Assembly (NCBI GenBank): GCA_903879705.1
Contig: CAIRMO010000119.1
Coordinates: 1-64,000 of the forward strand
Source of the DNA: an uncultured Candidatus Competibacteraceae bacterium
GTDB taxonomy: Bacteria; Pseudomonadota; Gammaproteobacteria; Competibacterales; Competibacteraceae
Direction of reading: 5' to 3'
Length of the DNA: 64,000 nt
Part shown: positions 55,879 through 63,208 of the stretch, one piece after another
How positions within the stretch are numbered: position 1 is the first letter of the stretch
Layout: each line of letters opens with the position of its first letter
The notes under the pieces: generated by a model
The model's database searches: none
Told to the model about the DNA's origin: nothing
Seen by the model: only the letters and a program-made list of their open reading frames with translations
Made by a program: the position numbers and the translations under genes

Positions 55879-56561
55879 GCGCAGTGCTGGCCGCAGATCG
55901 GCTGGGGCGAACCTTGCCCGGTGAAGTGCCGGTGACCTTGGTGCAGGACATCACCCTCGACATCGGGCGTGGCGAGTTTGTCGCCATCATGGGACCGTCC
56001 GGGTCCGGCAAATCCTCGCTGCTGTATTTACTGGGCTTGCTGGATGTGCCGACCGCCGGGCGGGTGTTGCTGGACGGCCAGGATACGTCGGGTTATGGCG
56101 AGGATGAACTGGCGACGACCCGGCTGCAAAAACTCGGCTTCGTGTTCCAGTTTCACTTTCTGCTGGCGGAATTCACGGTGCTGGAGAATGTGCTGTTGCC
56201 GATGCGCCGGCTTGGCGCGTTGCCGGAAGCCGCCGCCCGGCAACGCGCCGGGGAATTATTGGGGCAATTTGGTCTGGGTGATCAGGGTCACAAACGCCCG
56301 CATCAACTTTCCGGCGGTCAGCGGCAACGGGTTGCGATTGCCCGCGCCCTGGCGAACGATCCGCCGATCATTCTGGCCGACGAACCGACCGGCAATCTCG
56401 ACAGCCGCGCCGCCACCAACGTCCGGCAAATCCTGCACGATCTGACCCGCGAATGGGGCAAAACGGTGATCGCGGTCACCCACGATTTGACCTTCGCCAG
56501 CGCCGCCGACCGTCAGATCGGCATCGTGGATGGCTTGATCGATCTGAGTTGGCAGGCGTAA
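55875..56561 (+). CDS. ABC exporter ATPase (MacB/LolD-like)
   Basis: The 228-residue ATPase has Walker A GPSGSGKSSL, a Q loop in FVFQFHFLL, the signature LSGGQRQRVAIARAL, Walker B PIILADEPTGNLD, and the H loop in VTHD. It powers the upstream permease. The MacA-MacB-ATPase order suggests export of a peptide, lipid or antibiotic through an outer-membrane channel encoded elsewhere. Confidence 0.93.
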   Translation: MSAVLAADRLGRTLPGEVPVTLVQDITLDIGRGEFVAIMGPSGSGKSSLLYLLGLLDVPTAGRVLLDGQDTSGYGEDELATTRLQKLGFVFQFHFLLAEFTVLENVLLPMRRLGALPEAAARQRAGELLGQFGLGDQGHKRPHQLSGGQRQRVAIARALANDPPIILADEPTGNLDSRAATNVRQILHDLTREWGKTVIAVTHDLTFASAADRQIGIVDGLIDLSWQA

Positions 56562-56573
56562 GCGCTCACAGTG

Positions 56574-56858
56574 CTACTCCCTGAACACGGCTTCCAGAGT
56601 ATCGGCGTTCAACAATTGCTTAGCCCATTGCTCCAATTGCGACGTAGTTCCTTCCTGCAATTTGGTTTCGACCCAAGACGGTGAGCTGCCAAATCGTTGG
56701 TTTAGTTGCCAGCGAAGCATTAAGGTTAAGCCCTTCTGCAAGCCTTGTTGCTCACCCTGCTGCAAGCCTTGTTGCTCACCCTGCTGCAAGCCCTTCTGCA
56801 AGCCCAACTCCTCTCCGCGTCTCATGCCGATTCGCTCGGCGCTGCTGATGTAACGCAT
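56574..56858 (-). CDS. possible intragenic short Rpn product
   Basis: Inside the Rpn gene an in-frame ATG at 56858 (codon 248, MRYISSAERIGMRRG) has AGGAG 9 bases upstream, a better ribosome site than most genes here. It would give a 94-residue product with the Gln/Gly repeats and the DUF4351-like end. In E. coli, short C-terminal products made from inside rpn genes act as antitoxins of the full-length nuclease. Whether this one is made is an inference. Confidence 0.45.
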   Translation of the reverse strand: MRYISSAERIGMRRGEELGLQKGLQQGEQQGLQQGEQQGLQKGLTLMLRWQLNQRFGSSPSWVETKLQEGTTSQLEQWAKQLLNADTLEAVFRE

Positions 56859-57599
56859 CTTTTCGCTCTCCTCCAGTTCATGAATTTCATCCAGAAAGGC
56901 ATCTTCCAAGGCGTCCGGCAACGCCAGCAGCCAGTCGATGAATTCATACAGGTCAAGGACTTCCTGCTTGGTCCAGCCGCGCTGGTACAACCGCCGGGTC
57001 AAGGCCAGTTTGCCGGCGAAGCGTTGCTGCGGGTCGTGCCGGGTGGTTTGCGCCAGCAGGTGCGCCGCTGTCGCTAGGGCAAATGGATTGGGGTCGGTTT
57101 CCAGTTCCGCCAGCCGGGGCTGATAGTCCAGCAATTTGACCACCGGAAACTGCAAGGCCAGCTTGCACGCCCATAACTCGCGTTCGTAGTGGTTCGGTCG
57201 CCATTTGGGCCGTTCATCGGCCAGCACCACCAGACTGGCCAGCGGCAGGCGGTAGCGGTCGAACAGCCGGTAGTAGTAGACGAACATCCGCTCGGCAAAG
57301 TCGGTTTCATAACCGGCCTGAATTTCGATATGCACCAGCACCCAGGTTTCTTCTCCGTCGCGCCGCCAGACTTTGACCAGCTTGTCGGCGTAACGGCGTT
57401 TCTCCTTGGCGCGGCGGGCGATCTTTTGCAATTCCTTGTCGAGGAAGACATAACCGCGATCCCAGTCAATGTCGGCGGCGATGTGTGGAAAAAACCACGC
57501 CAGAAACGCGGGAAAATAGCGCTCCAGCAAGGTTTTCCACGGCGAATCAAAGTCGTCCTGAGCCGGTGGCGATGGCGCTTTGCGAGATGGGCGTTTCAT
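56574..57599 (-). CDS. Rpn family (PD-(D/E)XK, DUF4351-tail) nuclease-like protein
   Basis: The 341-residue protein of the Rpn/PDDEXK transposase-like family has an N-terminal domain (to about 150) with ETWVLVHIEIQAGYETDF (E-I-E/Q-X pattern) and FVYYYRLFDRYRLPLASLVV. A helical middle follows, then a tail of QQGEQQGL repeats and a DUF4351-like end (WETKL... style, seen as VETKLQEGTTSQLEQW). The ATG overlaps the previous stop by 4 bases (ATGA), so it is the third gene of the operon. Rpn proteins are DNA nucleases linked to phage defence and recombination. An internal start is listed separately. Confidence 0.82.
   Translation of the reverse strand: MKRPSRKAPSPPAQDDFDSPWKTLLERYFPAFLAWFFPHIAADIDWDRGYVFLDKELQKIARRAKEKRRYADKLVKVWRRDGEETWVLVHIEIQAGYETDFAERMFVYYYRLFDRYRLPLASLVVLADERPKWRPNHYERELWACKLALQFPVVKLLDYQPRLAELETDPNPFALATAAHLLAQTTRHDPQQRFAGKLALTRRLYQRGWTKQEVLDLYEFIDWLLALPDALEDAFLDEIHELEESEKMRYISSAERIGMRRGEELGLQKGLQQGEQQGLQQGEQQGLQKGLTLMLRWQLNQRFGSSPSWVETKLQEGTTSQLEQWAKQLLNADTLEAVFRE
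56736..56790. repeat. 24-bp tandem repeat in the Rpn tail
   Basis: Two perfect 24-bp units (56736-56759 and 56760-56783) are followed by a partial third. Each codes for eight residues of the QQGEQQGL type. The unit is a multiple of three, so copy-number change would keep the frame. Confidence 0.88.
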
Positions 57600-59848
57600 G
57601 TTCCGGGGGTTGTTTCCAGTTTGGCGGCGAAGGTTTTGACCGCTTGAGAGTAAGCGGGATTGCTCAGGACCAGTTGTTTGAGTTGGTCGCGCTTGGGGAG
57701 TCCCAACTGGTCGTAGATCAGCAGGTAGGCTTTGACCCGGAAGTCGTCGCTGCCCACGCCGTGATCGCGCAGGAGAATCAGGGCGTCCTGATGGTAATTG
57801 TTCTTGATCAGGTGGCGCACGGCTTCTTGGGCGAGGTCGTCGGAGTCGTAGGCGGTGAGCAGGGCCTGGAAATCAGCGGGGCTGGGGTGTCTGGTCGCCA
57901 GTGAGCGGACGTAATCCGGCAGATTTGCGCCACTCAATGAGGAGAGTTCACAGCCTTTCAGGCAGCGGCGGATGGCGGAATAAACCGGGTCTTCGATATT
58001 CAGCAAGCGGCTGTCGTCGCGGCCTTGGGCGATGTATTGGGCGACGGCGGTTTGAATGCGGGCGGAATCGGCGTTAATCACCAGCAGGTTCAGGGCGCTG
58101 GCTTGCTGGCGGGCCTGGTTAAGATAGCCGGTTGCAAGAAATTCGCGGATCGTGTCGAGATAACGGGTGGTGAGTCGCTGAGCGGCTTTCCCTTGCGTGT
58201 CGAGGTCGCGGATCGCCAGATAGGTGGCGCTTAACAGGGAGAGTTCAGCAGTCTGGTCGGCCAGTTGGATGAATTGCGCCAATCCGCCTTCGGCATATCC
58301 AGCATTCTGGGTGGCCTTGTATAAATCGGCATAGGTTGCGGCCAGAAAGTAATAGGCCAGCGCGAGTTGTTGGGCGTTGTCGGTATTCTGACCTTGCAAT
58401 TGAACGAGGGTGTCCTTGAATTTGGTGAGGCTGGTCAGGGCGTCATCAAGGTGTTTTCGCTCCTGAGTCCGTTGATAGAGGTCCAGATACCCGATCCCGC
58501 TATCGAAATCGGCTCTGATTTGGGCATTCAAGGTACTTTGAATTTGGTCAACTTTGGTGGATAAGCTCGCCAGACTTTCCGAGATGCTGATGAGTTGGTT
58601 GCCAATATCCACTAGCTTCAAATTAACTTGTTCGACCGCTTGCCCGACTTTGAGAATTTCTTGCAGATTGCTCTGAATCGCGGCCATTTCTGCGGCGTGT
58701 TGTTCGCGGAGATCATTGCCGAGAATGGCAAATTCAGCCGTCATGCGATTTTGCAGGGTTTCAATGCGCTGATTGGTCTGGGCCATTTCCTGCCGAACCG
58801 CTTCATTATTTTCAGAGGTTCCCGGCTCACCGGCCATGACGGTGTTAATCGCAGCGTCAACGACATAATCTGCCGCAATACCGCCAACCAGACTTAATAC
58901 GAAACCAATAGCTGCGCCCGGCGGTCCTCCGACAACGAATCCAGCGGCGGCAGTGCCGAAAGCGGTTTTTACATTCGACAGCAGCGATTTAACAGTACGT
59001 TTAGCGTATTGCTGGGCGACTTTGGAATTGGCGGTGCTGGCGCGGTTGGATGGAGCAGGCGATAGCTTGGCCGGTTTTGGTGAAGTCGCAGCAATCCGGG
59101 CAGCGTGTTGATCGAGTACCTGACCCATCAGCTTGGGATCGCGGCGAATATCGGCAATCAGCCGATTCCGTTCAGTAGCAGAAATGCCCTGCTTTTCAAG
59201 AGCGGTATCAAAATTCCGGTAGTAACCATCAACGATTTTGCGCTGAAATTCATCCTTGGGATTGGCGAGATCGATAGTCTGGTTGCCGGCATATTGAATT
59301 TTGTACTTGGCCCCGCCTTTCAAGTCGGCAGTATTGACATCAGTGCCAGTGCTGCTGATGTCCTGAAGATCGATCCGTAATTGACCGTCCTGCATTCCGC
59401 CAACGCGCCAGAGCCGGTTGCGATAGTTGCCGGCCTTGACCTGTTGTTCAATCTGCCGGTATTGCTTGAGGCGTTCATTATCCTGTTTGCTCTCGGCGTC
59501 CTGAATAAGACTGGACAGCTTGCATTGCACCCAGGCTGCCGACATTTGATTGCCTCCGCATTTCAGATCGGTTGCGAGCTGGCTGGTGTTGTACTTACTC
59601 TCAGCAATGAGTACGTCCTTGATTGTGCCGCTGGCGTCAGTTTTGACGAATAGTCCGTCAATGCCTTGGCGTCCAGTTTGTCCTGATACGGACTGCCAGC
59701 CGCTTTGAGTAAAATAGTTCTGCATCAATCCTTCAGCGGCATCGCCCATGACATGCCGCATGTCGGCGGCATTAGCGATTCCCGCTAAAACGGCGCTTAG
59801 AGTTAGTATGATCCAGCAGAGGATCGGGCGGAACGCTTTAGAGTTCAT
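57596..59848 (-). CDS. exported PD-(D/E)XK nuclease-like protein with membrane segment, coiled coil and helical repeats
   Basis: The 750-residue product has a signal peptide (to about residue 28, AGIANAA). A nuclease-like domain (about 30-180) follows, with E39 in AAEGLMQNYF, D64 in RQGIDGLFV and E83-S-K85 in DVLIAESKYN, then NQMSAAWVQCKL. This layout occurs in restriction-fold toxin domains. Next come a linker, a glycine-rich hydrophobic segment (about 305-345, AAAGFVVGGPPGAAIGFVLS), a coiled coil (about 365-460), and TPR-like helices to the end. The ATG at 59848 has AAGGGG upstream and lies inside the previous gene. No matching family as a whole is recognised. Confidence 0.7.
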   Translation of the reverse strand: MNSKAFRPILCWIILTLSAVLAGIANAADMRHVMGDAAEGLMQNYFTQSGWQSVSGQTGRQGIDGLFVKTDASGTIKDVLIAESKYNTSQLATDLKCGGNQMSAAWVQCKLSSLIQDAESKQDNERLKQYRQIEQQVKAGNYRNRLWRVGGMQDGQLRIDLQDISSTGTDVNTADLKGGAKYKIQYAGNQTIDLANPKDEFQRKIVDGYYRNFDTALEKQGISATERNRLIADIRRDPKLMGQVLDQHAARIAATSPKPAKLSPAPSNRASTANSKVAQQYAKRTVKSLLSNVKTAFGTAAAGFVVGGPPGAAIGFVLSLVGGIAADYVVDAAINTVMAGEPGTSENNEAVRQEMAQTNQRIETLQNRMTAEFAILGNDLREQHAAEMAAIQSNLQEILKVGQAVEQVNLKLVDIGNQLISISESLASLSTKVDQIQSTLNAQIRADFDSGIGYLDLYQRTQERKHLDDALTSLTKFKDTLVQLQGQNTDNAQQLALAYYFLAATYADLYKATQNAGYAEGGLAQFIQLADQTAELSLLSATYLAIRDLDTQGKAAQRLTTRYLDTIREFLATGYLNQARQQASALNLLVINADSARIQTAVAQYIAQGRDDSRLLNIEDPVYSAIRRCLKGCELSSLSGANLPDYVRSLATRHPSPADFQALLTAYDSDDLAQEAVRHLIKNNYHQDALILLRDHGVGSDDFRVKAYLLIYDQLGLPKRDQLKQLVLSNPAYSQAVKTFAAKLETTPGT

Positions 59849-60935
59849 TAGCCAGCCCCTTCGCTGTTTGCTTGACTTGCAGTTGCGTTCCTTGCAGTTG
59901 CAGTTCGTATTTGAAGGAGCGGCCTTTGCGGCTGACCAGTACCAGCTCAAACGGCTTGGACGCCATTTCTATCGGTATTTCAGCGGTAAAGGTGTAGACC
60001 TTGGATAGCGAGGGTTGAAGCTGAATTTGGGTTGATTGTGGCGGGAGTTTGTTTTCCCATAGCAGAGCGTGTTCCAAATCCAGATCGGCAACAACACGCA
60101 AATTCAATGAGCAGAGCGTTCCTTTTTTCGGACATTCGCCAACAACTTTGATGTTTTCCCCTTCGGTTAGATTGGCAAGTTCAACGGCTACGTCAGGATA
60201 GGGATAAAGAATCTTTCTCGTGGAATCGTTGACTAGAAAAACTTCTTGGTCTGTAACTAAGCGGCGGGTATCCCCAATATTAAGAAAAGTCGGTTTCTTG
60301 AGATGGGATAGTGGAAACTTTAGCAATTGGGGATTGTATTCTGTAGCTTTGTCAAATTCAACTTTAGCCTTATTTAATTCTCCTTTTGACCACCATAGCG
60401 AGGCTTGCGTCAAAGCATATTCTTGGGTTTCCTCCCTTGCTTTTCTTGCTGCTGCTTCTTCCTTCGCTTTCTTTTCTGATTCCTTCTTGTGAGCAGGATA
60501 TTCATCATATACCCTGCGAACATATTCATTACTTTTTGGATCCAATTCAAGGGCTTTTCTAGCATCGGCAAGGGCTTCATCCCATCTGCCTTTTGCCTGC
60601 CATATTTCACTGCGTAAGGCATAGACAGTACCATAAAAATCAGGACGCATTTCAATGGCTTTATTAGCATCGGCAAGGGCTTCATCCCATCTGCCTTTTG
60701 CTTTCCATAATAGACCGCGTTGGACATAATACCAAGTAACATTCGGAAGCTTTTTAATTGCCGTATTAATATCAGCAAGCGATTGATCCAATTCTCCTTC
60801 TGCCTGTTTTAGATTGCTACGATTGGCGTAGTCCCAAGCATCCTTAGGATTGATGCTGTCAGCTACGGTGATACTCGTGCTGGATATCAATCCAACAATT
60901 AAAAAACCATTCATAAGCATCACTGATTTTTTCAT
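59838..60935 (-). CDS. exported TPR protein
   Basis: The 365-residue product has a signal peptide (to about residue 26, ending SITVA) and about three TPR units (WKAKGRWDEALADANKAIE and WQAKGRWDEALADARKALE are clear). A charged helix (KKESEKKAKEEAAARKARE) and a beta-rich C-terminal half of about 160 residues follow. The ATG at 60935 has GGAG 9 bases upstream. It is the first gene of the operon and overlaps the nuclease gene by 11 bases. It is AT-rich compared with its surroundings. Two TPR units share an exact 36-base stretch (60561-60596 and 60666-60701). Confidence 0.75.
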   Translation of the reverse strand: MKKSVMLMNGFLIVGLISSTSITVADSINPKDAWDYANRSNLKQAEGELDQSLADINTAIKKLPNVTWYYVQRGLLWKAKGRWDEALADANKAIEMRPDFYGTVYALRSEIWQAKGRWDEALADARKALELDPKSNEYVRRVYDEYPAHKKESEKKAKEEAAARKAREETQEYALTQASLWWSKGELNKAKVEFDKATEYNPQLLKFPLSHLKKPTFLNIGDTRRLVTDQEVFLVNDSTRKILYPYPDVAVELANLTEGENIKVVGECPKKGTLCSLNLRVVADLDLEHALLWENKLPPQSTQIQLQPSLSKVYTFTAEIPIEMASKPFELVLVSRKGRSFKYELQLQGTQLQVKQTAKGLANEL

Positions 60936-61245
60936 GCTCAATTACTCCGTTTTGACTTTAGAAGTATGCCAATAGTGGAAATTATAGCCCAAAGATCAAG
61001 GTTCACCAGAAAGAAACTCTCCCAGACGCAAGGGAAAGCGTAGCGAGGCAAGCCCAGTTCTTCCCCATGTCTCATGCCGATTCACCCCGCGACTTCCAGA
61101 ACATCCTGCAAAGTCGGCAGCCGGTCGATCTACTTGATCCAACCGCCGGGTCAAGGCCAGCTTGCCGGCCCGTAGTAAAGATCCACCCCTGATCGCCGAT
61201 ACCAGAGATAGCCACCGGCACCAGTCAGCAGGAAGGAGATCCGCA
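60936..61245. other. divergent intergenic region holding the Rpn fragment
   Basis: This lies between the minus-strand operon and the plus-strand gene at 61246. Both promoters should lie here, partly within the decayed Rpn fragment. No clear boxes were identified. Confidence 0.4.
61047..61172 (-). pseudogene. decayed fragment of an Rpn-family gene
   Basis: Pieces of the Rpn gene at 56574 recur here in the same order but with parts missing: AAGCCCAGTTCTTCC then TCTCATGCCGATTC (like 56800-56833), and ACCGCCGGGTCAAGGCCAG with TTGCCGGC (like 56990-57016). No frame is open. It is a second, broken copy on the same strand, 120 bases before the TPR gene. Confidence 0.65.
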
Positions 61246-62373
61246 ATGAGAATCGCCAGTTCAGACGTTTTATTGTCCAGCCAACACGCGGCCGTCGCAA
61301 CCAGCGAGGTCAGGGAATCGTTGCGGATGTGGATCGGTCAGCAGCGGCCCGATTTCGAGGGGCAGGCTCGTGGTCGGAGTCAACCCGCGCCACCGGGACG
61401 CGCACAAGCCGATGCCGTCCATTTCTCGCAGGCAGCTCTTGCCGCCCAACCTAGCAAACAGATCGCGCCCGAAGACGCCGAATTATCCCCGGAAGACGAG
61501 CCGAAACTGGCGCTGCTCATCCGCATGATCGAAGTCCTGACCGGCAAGAAGATCAAACTGATTTCGCCCAAACAACTCAGCAAAGAGATGCAAGCGGCCC
61601 AGGCCCAGACCCAGGAAACGACCGCTGCCTTGCAGAAGGCCCAGCAGCAGCAACAGCCAGCCTCCGGGCAAGCAGCGCCACCGCCGCCGGAACGGGCCGG
61701 ATACGGCGTCGAATATGACTATTACGAACGCCATTACGAAGCCGAGAAGACCACTTTTGCCGCGGAAGGCGTCGTCCAGACCCAGGACGGCAAAACCATC
61801 CAGTTCTCGGTTGATTTGAGCATGAGCCGGGAATTCCAGCGCGAGCAGAGCGTCAGCCTGCGGGCCGGCGATGCCCAAATCCAGGTCAAAGATCCGCTGG
61901 TGTTGAATTTCAATGGCAACGCCGCCGAATTGACGACTACCCGCTACAGCTTCGACATTGATTCCGACGGTCGCCAGGACCAGATCGCTTTCGTCAGCCC
62001 GAACAGCGGTTTTCTGGCGCTGGATCGTAACAAAGATGGCGTGATCAATAATGGCAGTGAATTGTTTGGAGCCGCCACCGGACAGGGCTTTGCCGAACTG
62101 GCCGCCTATGACGAGGACGGCAACCAATGGATCGACGAGAACGACTCCATTTATCAAAACCTGCGCATCTGGTCCAAGGACGCCGGAGGACGCGATCAAC
62201 TGGTCGGACTCGGTGAGCGCGGGGTGGGGGCGATTTACCTGGGACATGTCACTACCCCCTTCGCGCTCAAGGACAGCGCGAACAACCTGCAGGGCCAAAT
62301 CCGCGACTCTGGAGTTTTTCTCAGCGAGAATGGCGCACCGGGGACGGTGCAACAAATCGATCTGAGCGTCTGA
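61246..62373 (+). CDS. conserved protein with calcium-type DXDXDG motifs
   Basis: The 375-residue protein has a polar, glutamine-rich N-terminal half. A C-terminal half follows with FDIDSDGRQDQIAF, LDRNKDGVINNGSELFG and YDEDGNQWIDENDSIY, which are EF-hand or dockerin-like calcium loops, and then a beta-rich end (GVGAIYLGHVTTPF). Similar proteins are widespread in proteobacteria and often carry VCBS-like annotation. No signal peptide is visible. The ATG at 61246 has AAGGAGAT 8 bases upstream. Function is unknown. Confidence 0.75.
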   Translation: MRIASSDVLLSSQHAAVATSEVRESLRMWIGQQRPDFEGQARGRSQPAPPGRAQADAVHFSQAALAAQPSKQIAPEDAELSPEDEPKLALLIRMIEVLTGKKIKLISPKQLSKEMQAAQAQTQETTAALQKAQQQQQPASGQAAPPPPERAGYGVEYDYYERHYEAEKTTFAAEGVVQTQDGKTIQFSVDLSMSREFQREQSVSLRAGDAQIQVKDPLVLNFNGNAAELTTTRYSFDIDSDGRQDQIAFVSPNSGFLALDRNKDGVINNGSELFGAATGQGFAELAAYDEDGNQWIDENDSIYQNLRIWSKDAGGRDQLVGLGERGVGAIYLGHVTTPFALKDSANNLQGQIRDSGVFLSENGAPGTVQQIDLSV

Positions 62374-62663
62374 CCGACCCGTTAATTTTCCCTCACCGCT
62401 TTCGTACACTGCCCAGATCGTCGATCTGATACGGCGGGCATTGGCTGAAACCGACTTTCTCCGCCTCAGTACCGGCTACGGTTGATCGCCATCGTACCGC
62501 CCAATCTCCCTTTCTTCTTGCTTGACAATAACCCCCATTGTGTTCATAGTTTTTATAGAATTATGGTGCAGAAGCTCATTGCAATTTATATCTTTACCAT
62601 TCTCCCATAAAATCTGATGACTTTCTTTTCCTGCTTGAGTCCCAACCAACCGGTATAAATAAC
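62374..62663. other. AT-rich gap before the second PilZ gene
   Basis: There are only short frames without resemblance to known families. From about 62500 the DNA becomes clearly richer in AT than the preceding gene, continuing through the PilZ gene to about 63200. Confidence 0.4.
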
Positions 62664-63023
62664 ATGCTGACAACACGGATTACGCCAGATGATCAACGAA
62701 AATTTAAGCGTTATCCTTTAATGTATTACCTGAACACTTTTGATTTTAATACCAAAAAATTGATTGGTAATTTAATCGATATATCCATCGAAGGCGCGAT
62801 GATTTTCAGCGAAAATCCCATTACTTGTGATGAGAAAATTAAGTTACATATAGAGTTACCCGCCGGATTTCTTGATGGAAATTGCCTCGACGTCGAAGCA
62901 GAAATGGTCAGAAATATTCGTGACATTAATGCTGATTATCATAACATTGGATTCCGCTTTATTAATTTGGATTCCCGAAGTCAAGAAGTGATTGAGTCCT
63001 TAATTCATTATTATGTGTTTTAA
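62664..63023 (+). CDS. PilZ-domain protein 2
   Basis: The 119-residue single-domain protein has both c-di-GMP motifs: QRKFKRYPL (RXXXR) and DISIEGAMI (DXSXXG). It is more canonical than the paralogue at 33360. The gene is distinctly AT-rich, with codon use unlike its neighbours, which suggests a different origin. Confidence 0.8.
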   Translation: MLTTRITPDDQRKFKRYPLMYYLNTFDFNTKKLIGNLIDISIEGAMIFSENPITCDEKIKLHIELPAGFLDGNCLDVEAEMVRNIRDINADYHNIGFRFINLDSRSQEVIESLIHYYVF

Positions 63024-63069
63024 TACCAATTCTCGGTAGGTTCTCGTATTTAATGGTTCTCGTTTTCCG

Positions 63070-63093
63070 TCATACCCGCATTCGCGGGAATGA
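63070..63093. repeat. imperfect palindrome upstream of the phosphofructokinase promoter
   Basis: TCATACCCGC (63070-63079) and GCGGGAATGA (63084-63093) form a hairpin with one mismatch. It has the look of the short 'CCCGCnnnnGCGGG' interspersed repeats common in proteobacteria. It lies just before the candidate -35 box. Confidence 0.5.
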
Positions 63094-63099
63094 TGAATA

Positions 63100-63129
63100 A
63101 AGACAAAATCTATCGGTAGACGGTATAAT
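63100..63129 (+). promoter_or_regulatory. candidate promoter of the phosphofructokinase gene
   Basis: AAGACA (63100-63105) and a perfect TATAAT (63124-63129) are separated by 18 bases, 80 bases before the start codon. The -10 is exact, the -35 is weak. Confidence 0.5.
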
Positions 63130-63208
63130 AACTCTTTCTGATTTATTGAGAAATGTCTATCCTTATTTGCACCATCCAGTTTCCGAATCCAGTGGGAGAA
63201 CCGCAGAC

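Noticed and set aside
62476-62676. Minus-strand 66-codon frame before the PilZ gene
   Set aside because: No ribosome site, no family resemblance, and it covers the region expected to contain the PilZ promoter.
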